Assembly: GCA_022410635.1 (NCBI GenBank)
Contig: JAJVDF010000045.1
Location: 1,724,657 to 1,788,656 of the forward strand
Length of the DNA stretch: 64,000 nt
Source: Tretioscincus oriximinensis
Taxonomy: Eukaryota; Chordata; Lepidosauria; Squamata; Gymnophthalmidae
Reading direction: 5' to 3'
The notes below the pieces were generated by a model that was not told the origin of the DNA, did no database searches, and saw nothing but the letters and a program-made list of their open reading frames with translations. This document shows, piece by piece, positions 24,201-36,200 of the stretch; the stretch's first letter is position 1; each line of letters starts with the position of its first letter. The translations under genes were made by a program, and so were the position numbers.

Positions 24201-27200
24201 AGATGAAGGTAATGATGACTTGAAGCCTAGGCATATAATGGGTCATGGTTTTTGGGGAGGAGGCAATGGTCTATTTGCCCCAGGTGACACAGGACTTAGT
24301 AGCGACCCTGGAGATGTTTCTGTTGCTTAATTTATGCTATAAATAGCAGAATGACAAGTCTTTGTTCCTTCCCAAGACAGTGAAGGAGTTTACAGGTGTC
24401 AGCAAGCTCTAGTTTTGTATCCAGAGATTAAAGTATTTCTATTTTTCTCTGAAATTGTTTACACTACAGTATCTTCCTATGTTCATCTCCTCCAGCCTAC
24501 AGGAATGTCTGGCCAAAGTGTTATAGCTAAACATCAGCATTGCTTTTAGTAGGCATGTTTTTTCTACACGATATTCCTCAAATGCAGAGTCTCTATAGCA
24601 TCCTCTTGAATTCATAGAGTTCTTTCATTTGCATCACCCCGCCAACCCATTCTCTTATATTGCCAAGGCACTTGAACACATTTGAGATTTTAGCTGATTA
24701 CTTCCCCAGAATTAAACAGAGAGCAGGGCAGCCATCCAAAGTTCCTTTCAGTGTGAAAGCTAATTATATAAATGCTTCGAACAGCAATTTCTTTTTGGAT
24801 GTTAAAGTGCTTTTATTAGATTGTTCTCCTGTCCCCTTTAAACCCCCCCCCCCCCCCTTATAAATGGTGCAGCCTGGTGGAATTCTATTCCTCTTCCTCC
24901 TTCCCCCCCCCCCCCCCAACTATTTCATGGTCAAGCCAAAACANCCCCCCCAACTATTTCATGGTCAAGCCAAAACAGGTTAAACTATACTTTAGTCTAT
25001 TGCATCATTACAATAAGTTAGGGAAAAAGCATCCTATTGCTAGTTGTGAAACACTTATTACTACAGAAGACCAATATGGGACCATTCTCAAAACCTTCTT
25101 TTTTATTATAAAATGTGGCAGGTTCCAAATTTCTCATTTTTAAAAAAATCATTGAATAGCTAAAACAATTGCCATTATCATCAGAGTGTCGTGCAGCCAG
25201 TAAACTGTTGAAGCCTCCAACAATTGTGCCTGAAGGTCCTGCATTCCACAGAAGCTCTCTGGATATTGGGCTGAGGTGATGGCAATAGGAGTCAGCAGTG
25301 CGAGAAGGAGGAGGCCATTGTGCAAGACCTTAGGCCAGATGCAGGCAAGACGTACCCTTATGAAGCACTTTAATTAATCTGCTGCAATCTGTCCAGTAAA
25401 AGCTCAGAAAATGCTGTTTATTTCACTGTCTGTTCTACACCACCAGCGTTACAAAGATGCCATAACTGTTTGGATAGTTTTCTTATAAATTTATTGCCAG
25501 AAGAGATGGTGAAAACCATTGCCATGGATTGCTTCAGGAAAGAGCTACTGATGACCACAGGAATTGATAGCCAAAGACTGTTTGTTTATTTGCTTTTTAT
25601 TTGTCTTGCCCTATAGCTGAAGGTTTGTTTAGAAAAATGCAAACAAAATGTAAAATGCACATCTGTAGGATGTTGAGAGCAGATGAAGGTTTTGTCCTTG
25701 TCTTCTGCTTGAGAATGAGTTGGTGGGTGACTGTGACCTGATCCTAGTAGGACTCACCTTGTGCTTTTTACTGAGTCTTGCCAATGTCTGGCCACTGTCC
25801 TCAAAGACCAGCATTCAAACAATTCTCAATCAACTCCTGTTTGGCCCTTTTTTATATTTTCATCTCCACCTTTTCCTTTTTAAAAAATAGGAAACATTTT
25901 TGTTCAATTGCACAAGTGTGCAGCCTAACACAATTCCTAGGGAAGAATGGGGAAAACCACATGTTCCTATCCAGATCTTGAAAGAAGGAGTACAGGCTGT
26001 AGGGAGAGACACGAACACCAGAACATTTTACTGAATCTGAAATGCCACTGTGCTCCTTGTTCAGAACTGAGTGTGGAAGCATGATGCTTAGGCTGGGACA
26101 GGAAATCCTTATGTTAGATATGGCATTGAAGAGCACTAATTCCCACATGGAAGAAGTGTTCTATCAAGTGGCTTGTTCCAGGATAATGGGCAAGTGTCTA
26201 AATAGCTGTAGAAAGCCCAATGGTTCTAGTTTCTTGTAAGGGGTCTTGTAGCATCTGGGAGATTGATAAGAAAAATGTTGGCAGCATGAGGTTTCCTAGA
26301 CTAAGTATAGGCCCTCAGATGCAATGGATCCCTACCACTAGTACTGAATTTGCTTTTTTCCATTGCTGCTGAACATTGGGTTGCCACCTACATAAAGCTT
26401 TTTATCAAGCCCCTTAAATCCCTATCCTTTTCTGCCACAGAAATCTTGGTTTCCACTAGTTGATAGAAGAAACTGGGGTTTGTTGCTCCATAACATTGAA
26501 TTTGCTTAGGCTGAAATGCATTTGTCACTTCATTGTCCATTCACTCAACGTCAAGAAATTCTTCTGGAGCTTTTTAAATCAATTCAGTTTTCGCTACCTT
26601 GAACAATTTAGTCCCTCAGCAACTGAAGAAGTAGACGTGTCTACAAAAGCTTATGCCACCCACTTTTCTCAAGTGCTACTAGCTTCCTTGCTGGACTTTA
26701 AACAATTTAGTACCACTAGCAGACTACTTACCCCTGCATCTAAGTCATTTATGAATAAGTTAAGAAGCTAGCCTGAGTGCTTTCAGCTGCTTGTCTACAG
26801 AAAGAAAGACCTTACTTGATCTGTAGTGCCCAGAAAATCTGCTAGAAAAGGAGACTCTGGTAAGAGGGGAATATGAGAAAGTGAATGCATTGAGCAGGGG
26901 GTTGAACTCGATGGCCCTGGAGGTCCCATCCAACTCTGATTCTATGAACGGCTTGCTTTCCTGAATGATACAGCTCTCAGCATGTCATTAAAGATAGGAA
27001 GGAAATACCTTGCATGTCTGTGGTTTAGGGTTGTCATAATACAAACATCCAAATCAAGGGCACAATTTAAAGTCCCACCCCATTTCACCATCCTACCCAA
27101 ATCTGTTGACACCAAAAATCACGGACTTCTGCCTTTTCAGCCTGAATGATAGTATAAAATTGTAGATTGTCTACAAAATTCTTAGCATATGACAACCCTA

Positions 27201-30200
27201 TTGTGGTTGCAGGAGAGAAAAAAGCATTTTAGAGGATGCCTCAAAGGCTATCTTGCCACTTCAGAGTGAAAGTGCCTTGTGACAACATCACAATTTTCAA
27301 TTTTTATTTTACAAGTAGCTGGTCCCTGCAGTACTGCCTCAGCTTGCCCTATAGTAGTTATGCCCCTGAAACCACTTTCTGCTGCTTCATCTGAAGCCCA
27401 CTTTTCTCTTCCCAGCAATCAGTAACTTCTGCTTCTGTTCTCATTGTTCTTCCAGGAGGAATTCAAACAGTGCTGTGAAAGTCCTTTTTACACAATATCT
27501 GTAAACCTAAGAACCTATGAGGACCCTGGCTATGGGCAGCAAATCAAATAAGTGCAGATTTTACACCTGTTTGGATGCTGACCAAATATCTAGCATCCAG
27601 ACACTTGCAGTTATGATGTGTGTCTCTAGCTTATCTTCAAGTGATTGAAGCCTGTAGCAAATGTCCTTCATCCAAAGTATTCTAGGATTAAATATTTTGG
27701 CTTTATTTCAGTGGTGCAAAACTTTCTACATAGTGGAACATAATGGCTATCCCTCACAAGCATTCTGGTGAATCTAAGGAAAGCAAATTCATGTAGAGGA
27801 TGCCTGAAAACGAAGATAAAATATTGGAAGAAATGTTCAAGTGAGTTTTTATTGGGAAACTGCACTGACTAGAAGTCTCTCCATCCTGAACATGAGGAAG
27901 AAACAAATTTTTACTTGTGGCATCACATCCAGAAACACGTATTAATCTCAGTTTTGTCACTTATTCTGCATAAAAACTACCATCCTCCTGTCTTTACTTT
28001 TAATGACATAGAACATACGGCCATTTCTCTTAAATGATGATTCCCCCTTTGTGCTTTTTTATCTGCAAACTAAAGCACTTTGTATTATCTCCAGGTAACC
28101 AGAATAATCCATTTGTGCTAAAATTGATTTGTTTTTTGGCAGCCTTTGCACTCCTTTGCCTCCCCAGTTTGAAGTATTTGGCTCCAAGAGCCTACTTCTG
28201 TGTTTCTGTTCCCACTGTCTTTTCTTTATCAGGGCAATCCCAGAAGAGGAGGCGCTAAAATAAAAGTAGAGGAGTCAATAAAATAAGTCATTGTGGCCTG
28301 AATATACCAGTAAACATTTACAAACAAGTAAAAACAAATTGGATTCAGTTGAGAAATGGAAGTTCATACAGTCTGTTTAAAGACAGGAGGCCACACTGCA
28401 TACACTGGCTGCATCCGGATGACAGATTCGGGGAGCTGTTGTAGCATTGCAATGGCTTATTTGCCACACGTGTTGATATCACAGCACTGCAGAAGCCTTC
28501 CAGCTCTTTAAAGAATTCTGAAAACGTCATGTTCTCTGTGGGGATACCAAAACATTCAGTGGCCCTTCTTGGATCAGCTGGAAGGCTGCATAGGAATTCT
28601 CATGAAACATTAAGTGGGAGCAGTCATTACTGGGCTGCACAAAGAACAGCAGGAGGAAAGACAACAAAGGGCATTGTGTGAAGCAAAGTCCTGTGAGATT
28701 TCAGGTGTAAAAAGCTCTAAAATAATGAAGGGAACAGTCTGGATGTAGTCAGTTCCAAAAGCAGCTCCTGTCCTCACTAAGCCTTATTCTTGCCTATATT
28801 CTTGGGGGCTGCCACAGCCTACACTGTCATCTAATAGGCCAACTCCTTTCCTGGTTGGATTTTTACAGTTGATATACTTGAGGAAATTCATAAGAACATA
28901 AGAGCCTTACTGAATCAGGCCAGATCCCATCTAGTCCAGTGTTCTGTCTCATACAGAGGCCCACCAGATGCACCTGGGCAGTCTGAACAGAAGAAGCAAA
29001 ATATGCACCTGTTCTCGACTCTCTGAAAATGGCATTTCAGGTGTACTGCCTGTTGCTCCATCCCAGAGGCAGCATCAATACATCCAAGTAGCCATTTATG
29101 CTCTTGGTGTCCATAAACCTGTCTAGTGCTGTTTTGAAGCTATACAGATTGCTAACTACCACCACCATTTCTGGATGTAAATTCCACAGGCTGATGACGC
29201 TCTGGGTTAAAAAATACCTCCCTTTGTTCTCACTCTTCTGCCCATCAGTTTCAAGGAATGCCTCCTGATCCTAGTGTTGTATGATAGAGAAAACAATTTT
29301 TCTCTAGTTGCCCTATTCTTTCCATGCATGATTTTATACACTTCAATCAGATCACCTCTCAAATGCCATCTTTTGAGGCTGTAGAAGCCCAGATATTCCA
29401 GTCCCTTGATCATTCTTGTTGCCCTTTTCTGCACCTTCTCTAGGTCCACAATATCTTTTTTGAAATGTGGTGTCCAAAATTAAGCACAGTTTTCCAAATG
29501 AGGCCTCACCACAGATTTTTGCTGCTGCTGCGCACTGGGTTGACACATTCATTGAGCTGTCCACCAGCACCCCAATGGAAACATCATTTATCTTGCATTT
29601 TTAAACATGTTAGGCTGAACATTGTTTGGATTCCATAATATATATATATGCAAATTATATATTTAGCCTTTTTATAATGAGAATCATGCTGGTGGTAACA
29701 GCACTTCTGTTCATAGGTCTGGTAACATTTCTCATAAAATATTCTTATTGACAGCAAAAACCACATGCTTTAATTTATCTCTAGCTAGTCTTATTTTATG
29801 AAGATAAATCAACATAGACTATTAATAACTGACTAAAATGAGAGCAACAAAATGATTAAATGAGCAATTTAAGGAAACAAATTGTAGAGTATTAAAGAGT
29901 TGAACAGAACTGAAGACATTCTGAGTAAGCATATGTCCTGGTGAAACTGAAACAGAAAAGTAGCAGGAGGAAGTTTATAAAATAGAATGCCAATGTAGCT
30001 TTTATTTTATTTACATTTATATTTCGTCCTATCCCAAATATCTCAGGGGAGGGTTTGGGGGTCACTGTTTTTAACTGTTACGCTATTTTAATGTTGTAAG
30101 CCGCCCTGCGACCTTAGGGTGAAGGGCGGGATAAAAGTACTAAAAATAAAATAAATAAATAAATAAATTAAATTAAAAAAAAAACAGATTAAAATAGAAA

Positions 30201-33200
30201 AAAGTTAAAATACAGCGTCCAACCCTGGCTTTCTTATCCCACTCTCCAGCCCCGAGCACACGAGTTGTTTATATCTACCTTAAAAATTCAATCAGCGGAG
30301 CAGATCTGAGAAGAATCAGGAACTCGATACTGCGCATATCAGCCAGCTATGATCTGCAGTCCTGATTGGCTCACATCTTCTTGTGGGAACGCAAAGCTTA
30401 TGTGTTGACAGCACAACCAGAGTTGGCAGGCAGCTGCTGACTTAAGCAGCAGCTCCATTGCTGCGTATAACTGAGCCATCTTGAAGATCCTATCATCCAG
30501 GTACGAAAACCTCATGTGTGAAGGGTCTTAATTACAGAATATCCAAGGATAGAGAGATAAGAAAGCCAAGTTTGGATGCAAACGTAGTCAAAACCTTCAT
30601 TTGCTTTTTAACCCCTCTGTGTGTACCGGGCCAAAGTTTTGTATGGATAGTTTTATTCTGGAATATCCATGCTTTAAAGTTTGGACATTTCAGCAATTCA
30701 AAGAATAGGAATTCTCACAGTTCTATTGCAGTTAGAAAGAACTGAAAAATGCTTCTTGTAACCCCTTCTAAAGGCACTATCATTCTGATGTATTGGACTG
30801 ACTGTATTTTTGTGGAATCTGTGCCTTTGTCCTGGAATATATTACAAACATCTGTAATCTAGTATGCTAGTAATCCAGTATGCAAGATGTATGCATTACA
30901 TTTTAAATGATGTGATTTTTGGTTTCTGTTCTGGAAATAGCACCATTTATTGTGTAAGTTCTAGTTCTGAAAATTTCATTTCTGGGCAGGGCTGGAAGTC
31001 ATGTGGCCAGAAAAGTTTAGAGAAAAGCTGACATAAGATACTGCCTGTTGTTGCCTAAGGCACTGAAAGTAGTGTCTTGGGTGATACAGCTCCTTACACC
31101 TCAGAAGGTAGTAGTATTGCAAGGTCCTCAGATACTGTCTCTCTGAATTGATGCATTTTGAGCACAATAAGTGTTCCAAGGCTGTATCCAGTGCTTTTTT
31201 TCCACAAAAAAAGGTGACGGTACTAACGCCGGCGAGGGGGGGGGGGTAGCGTTAGTACCATGGGGGGGCGGGGGGGGCGGCCCCGCCCGCCTAAATAAAA
31301 GGTGCCGGTACTGCGTTCCGGCACGTTCCGCCACAAAAAAAGCCCTGGCTGTATCCCCACACATTTATAACCAAACCACAAAAGCTACTCAGATATGGTT
31401 TAGATGCAGTGCTGTCATTCACTTGTATTCAAACCTTACCTATAATGCACATTAAGCACCCGAGCATGCTTTTCCAGTGGGATTTGGAAAGAGGTACATC
31501 AAAGTGAGATAGGGATAAAAGTGCCACATGTTACCAACTGTAAGACACCTTTGTACTGCAGCCAGAACTTTCCTGTTCAAGTCAAGATTGAATTATACCT
31601 GCAATCAAGGATGAATTGGGGTTTCTCTTTAATATCCATATTTTATGTAGTGCTTGTCTGCTCTTTACTTTGAAAATACAACTATCAGATGTTGCTTTTG
31701 TATTTATGAAAGGGCTCTTTTTAAGATTAACAGATCCTGATTTATTTGTCAAAATAAATTTTCTACAGTTTTATTACGTTTCCCTCCTAGGTTGATGGAA
31801 TATTATGCTTAGCTGACATCCTAACGGACAATACACATTCTCAAGCAACTCATGCAGAAGCAGCAGCAGTAATTGCTCAGATTACATCTCCTCAGCTCTC
31901 CTGCACTCAGCATCTCTGCAGCTTCCTCGAGAACATGGAGGAAATTGTCACAGCACTCCTCAGTATGTTTATTTGATTACTCAACATAGTAAATATATAG
32001 CCCAACTGTATAGCCCAGGTAATATCTGTCCTGTGCACTTGACTCATTCATAACTTTTTATATTTCCTGCCCTGTGTATGGTAATGGAAGTCAGGGCAAG
32101 GAAAAGAGCCATTTTAGTTATGATCCTAAAACTTATTTCCAAATGAGCCTCTTCATTGTTAACACTTTAAAAACATATTTTAGAATGTATACTGCTCAAA
32201 ACAATTAATGGAACACTTTAACATAACATGTTATGTTAAAGTGTTCCCTTAATTGTTCTGAGCAGTGTATATTTTTTGTGCATGCCTAGGTTAATGATTA
32301 TAATCGTTAACCATTATAAGGCTTCATCCAGATGTTGCCTACTTATTCTGCTACATTTGAATATTACAAAGCTAATTGAAAAGTCTTACCGATCCAGGCT
32401 TGGATCTCACTCAGTCCCCATTTGCTTGGCTTTAAATGCTGGGGGCTCCCCTCACCGTGTTTTGAATACTGTAGTGGTGGCAGGTTTGGCTGCTGGAAGC
32501 TACCATCCACTATGCCATCTGGCAAAGAAAAGGGGAGCCTATGGCACCCAAACTTGCTGCAGTGTGTGCATGTACAGGTATGGATAGCTCAGTCGCTAAG
32601 GAAATGGTGTCTCATCTGGGAGATCAGGTTTCGAAGCCCTGTGTTGGACCTGGGGAGGGGTAAGCACATTCTACTAGCCTGTAGCTCTAGCCAACCCAGC
32701 TATTCGAAAGCATGAATTGCAAGAAATTGCAACTGTTGGGGAAGATTTAATGTAAGCCTTCGGGCAAAAATACTCTTGTAAGCCACTTTGAGTCCCTTTG
32801 AAAAGGTGATAAAAGCAGGGTATAAAAACCCAGTTCTTCTTCTTCTCCAGTGGTGTGAAAAAATATATTTCCCATTCTTGATATCTTACTCTTTGGGATG
32901 TTTGACCCACTTAAATGCTTCAGATCCTGAAACAAATTTAAATATTAGTCAAAGATAACACGGGTAACCAAAAATGTAGTTTGAAAATTGAGGTCTTTAT
33001 TGTTAAGGGAAAAAGATATGAAAAGCTACAGGGCCCCTGTGTGAAAAAGTAATTGCCCCCTAAACCTAATGCGGAGACAAAGAAGGAGAAAGACGTGGGG
33101 AGATCCAAAGAAGATCATGAACAAATGACAAAATAATTGAGGTCTATTAGTCTGAAAAAGTTTATAAAGCCATTTCTAAAGCTTCTGGGAGTCCAGAGAA

Positions 33201-36200
33201 CCACAGTGAGATCTATCATCCACAAATGGAGAAAAAGTGGAACAGTGGTGAATCTTCCCAGGAGTAGCCGGCTGACCAAAATTTCCCCAAGAGTGCAGCG
33301 ACAACTCATCCAAGAGGTCACAAAACACCCCACAATACCATCCAAATTGAGGCAGGCCTCACTTGCCTCAATTAAGATCAGTTTTCATCACTCCATCATA
33401 AGAAAGAGACTATGCAAAAATAGCCTGCATGGCAGAGTTCCAGGAAGAAAACCTCTGCTGACCAAAATAATATAAAGGCTCGTCTCAGTTTTGCTAGGAA
33501 ACATCTTGATGATCTCCAAGGCTTTTGGGAGAAGACTCTGTGAACTGATGAGACAAAAATTGAATTTTTTGGAAGGAATAAGTCCCAATACATTTGGCGT
33601 AGAGTAACACAGCATTTCATAAAAGTGGCAACAGAAAAAAGTTTAATTTTAAAATCAGCTGTTTGCAGTCTTTGATGGGCTCCCTGAAAAGAAAGGGGGA
33701 GTCCCCTTACTAGAGGCCTGCAAATAGCTTATTTTAAAAGTGAGCTTTTTTTCCCTGTTGCTCCTTCAGTACAAAAGAGGTTGAACCAGCTGCTTGCAAC
33801 ATTCCAGTCGATCGTGAAAGAAGAGGGAAAGGAGATCTCTTTAGAAATCATGTTGCCCTGGGCTCCAGACTTTGTGGGGTTCTTCTGCCTTTCCCAGAAG
33901 ACCCCCAAAGACCAAACCTTCAGCAGTGTGTGTGTGTGTGCTTAAAAATCAATCAGGAGGTGACAGAAAGAAGCAAAGTGAATCTTAAGTGAATGCTTTC
34001 TACTTCCGTTTTAGCACCCTAGTAAGAACCTAGCCATTATCTTTAATGAGGATTTTTAAATGACTTCATGGCATTAGATTTTTTTTGGTATATGAGTGTG
34101 GAATGACAGTACAGCAAGAAGAATTAAGTGTTGCCTGCTCTCGTGCTATGATTTCAGCAAAAAATGTTTTTTGGCCTGTGATCAGGAGAATTAGGGAAGG
34201 ACTGGCAGAAAGTGTAAAAAGCCCTTTGACCTTCATCTCTGGAAGCCACTTGTTTTCGATTTGTTCTACTTGCTGCTGGCTGTAGATTCATCATTCCCGT
34301 TATTTAGCCCTTGAAATAATTCTTACCACTAATGCACTGTTAGCTTCTGTTTTTAAAAAGTATTTCGAGGCCTAATTTAGAAGAAAACAGATGACAGCTT
34401 ATAGTCACACTTCAATAAATATGAATCAGATCACCCACCTCAGCAACCAGAGCATTGTAACAAGGGTTATAATTAGTTCTTTGGGTTCAAATTAGTTTCG
34501 TCCATAATCACCCATGAACTGAGTTTGAACTGAGCTTATCTGAAAAACAGAATGTAAATTTGAACTTAAGAACCCAGTGAATATCCCCTGTTTGACTGAG
34601 ATTCATTCATGTTGTTAGATGTGTATTAATTTCTTTACCTATTACATTTTGTTCCTGCTTTGGGAGACTGCATGGCCTGTTTTGCGGGCAAGTAGTATTG
34701 CTGTTGTAATGTTTTTTGACATTAGTTTCAGCTCTTGATAGATTTACTCTTAATAGCCTTATGCTTGGGAGTATATTTTAGATGGCTCTTGGGAGAAAAG
34801 GGCATTATATTTAGTATCTCTTCAGCCCAGTATCCTGAAATCTTTGCATAGCTCTTATTTTGGTTCCAAGCTTATGCAGAATATTTATTAATGTATATAT
34901 TAACTTGTTGACTGCAGTGTTACTGGATATCAGGAAAGTTTTATTACTGTGCTAGCATCTCCTGTCATCTTTGTCTGAAACTAGTTTTGTGCTAGACTTG
35001 GTGGAAGTTGACAATAGCTGAAAATGTGCTGGTTAGAGTGCTGGACCCTTGTATAAGTTTGATTTCATACTCCTCCATGAAGCCAGCTGGGTAACCTTGG
35101 GCCAATCACAGTTCTTGGAACTCTCTTAGCTCTGCCTACTTCACAGGGTTCTCTTGTGCAGAAAGCAACACCCTTTGGTGAAAGGGGTGCTATAAATAAT
35201 CATCCTCACCAGCATCATCATTATTGTTATTGTTGTTAATCTCATTTCGACAACTCTGTATGCTGCAGGGTAATGGAGTAGAGGTTGGTCTTTTAAGCTT
35301 GCATCATTCTCCCATTCTACCTCATACTGGACCTGCTATTATAACATTTCAGCATATCTAGTCTTGTCCACGACTGGTTTATTCAGTAGCTAATTTGTCA
35401 TCAGAGTTTTCTGGCCTCCCACCTCTTCACTTTGACCTTGTTTATAAGGGCAATATCTGAAATGGCACGACTCTGTTTATTTACTTACTTCCATAATGGA
35501 GTCAGAGTAGGCTGGTTTAAAGCACTAGAATTTTTTTCCTAAGAACCTTTATTGGAGGGGTGTTCTGGCTGGGATTTGAACTGATATCCTGCATGATCAT
35601 TGCATGATAATTTGAGTACTTAAAACAATGTACTTTCTGAAGGGTTGTTATGTTCCTTACGTTTCCCTTAGACAATTGAAATTCTGAATATAATCACCTA
35701 TTAGCCAGATGCTATATAACCACATTGCTGAGGTTGTGAAAAAAAGATTGAGGAATAGCAGTCAGGATGATTATAAAAATAGGCATAATTGCATATCTTG
35801 ATAGTACTTATACATTGTTGCTGACACGAAAATCTCCTAGTTTAGGCAAGTCCAATTATGCACGATTATATTTAGAAGGAAAAGACTGCAACTTGAGGTA
35901 GGGAGAATCTTTCCACTAATTAATCACCAATTTCTCTATAATATTTATAGCTGAGTAATTGAATTACTTCTCATCTATTTAATCTTTAAACTACAATGAA
36001 ATCAAATTGCATGATGAGTCAGACCTTAGTTAAAATAAATATGTACAAGAATTAAAAGGCATTTAGAATGTCAGTAGCATTTCTAAGAGACTTTTTATAA
36101 TGTACATGAGACAATTATAGGTGGTGTACATAGGTGTGCTCTCTCACTGTGTAAGATACCCTGGTCCAAAAGCTGTGGGCAGTGCATAACTGTCTAGGGC

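Larger units (their letters stand above)
3254..31790 (+). other. INSC intron, about 28.5 kb
   Basis: The largest intron in the window, built mainly of transposable-element fragments listed separately. Stretches in which I recognise nothing beyond AT-rich sequence and chance ORFs include 5450-6420, 6620-8750, 9490-10330, 10470-11370, 13730-15050, 16940-20540, 21050-23770, 23960-24840, 24980-26430, 27000-28400 and 29600-31180. No tRNA, miRNA or other RNA gene was recognised in it. Confidence 0.6.

Noticed and set aside
23986..24330. 114-codon ORF next to the second foldback element
   Set aside because: Histidine- and glycine-containing but without a known domain; the overlapping minus ORF is equally open, which argues for chance.
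31128..31455. Glycine- and proline-rich ORFs
   Set aside because: Produced by the G/C runs of the hAT MITE.
32580..32660. A functional tRNA gene
   Set aside because: Box A and box B-like sequences are those of a SINE head; no cloverleaf with a proper acceptor stem can be drawn, and the SINE body follows.
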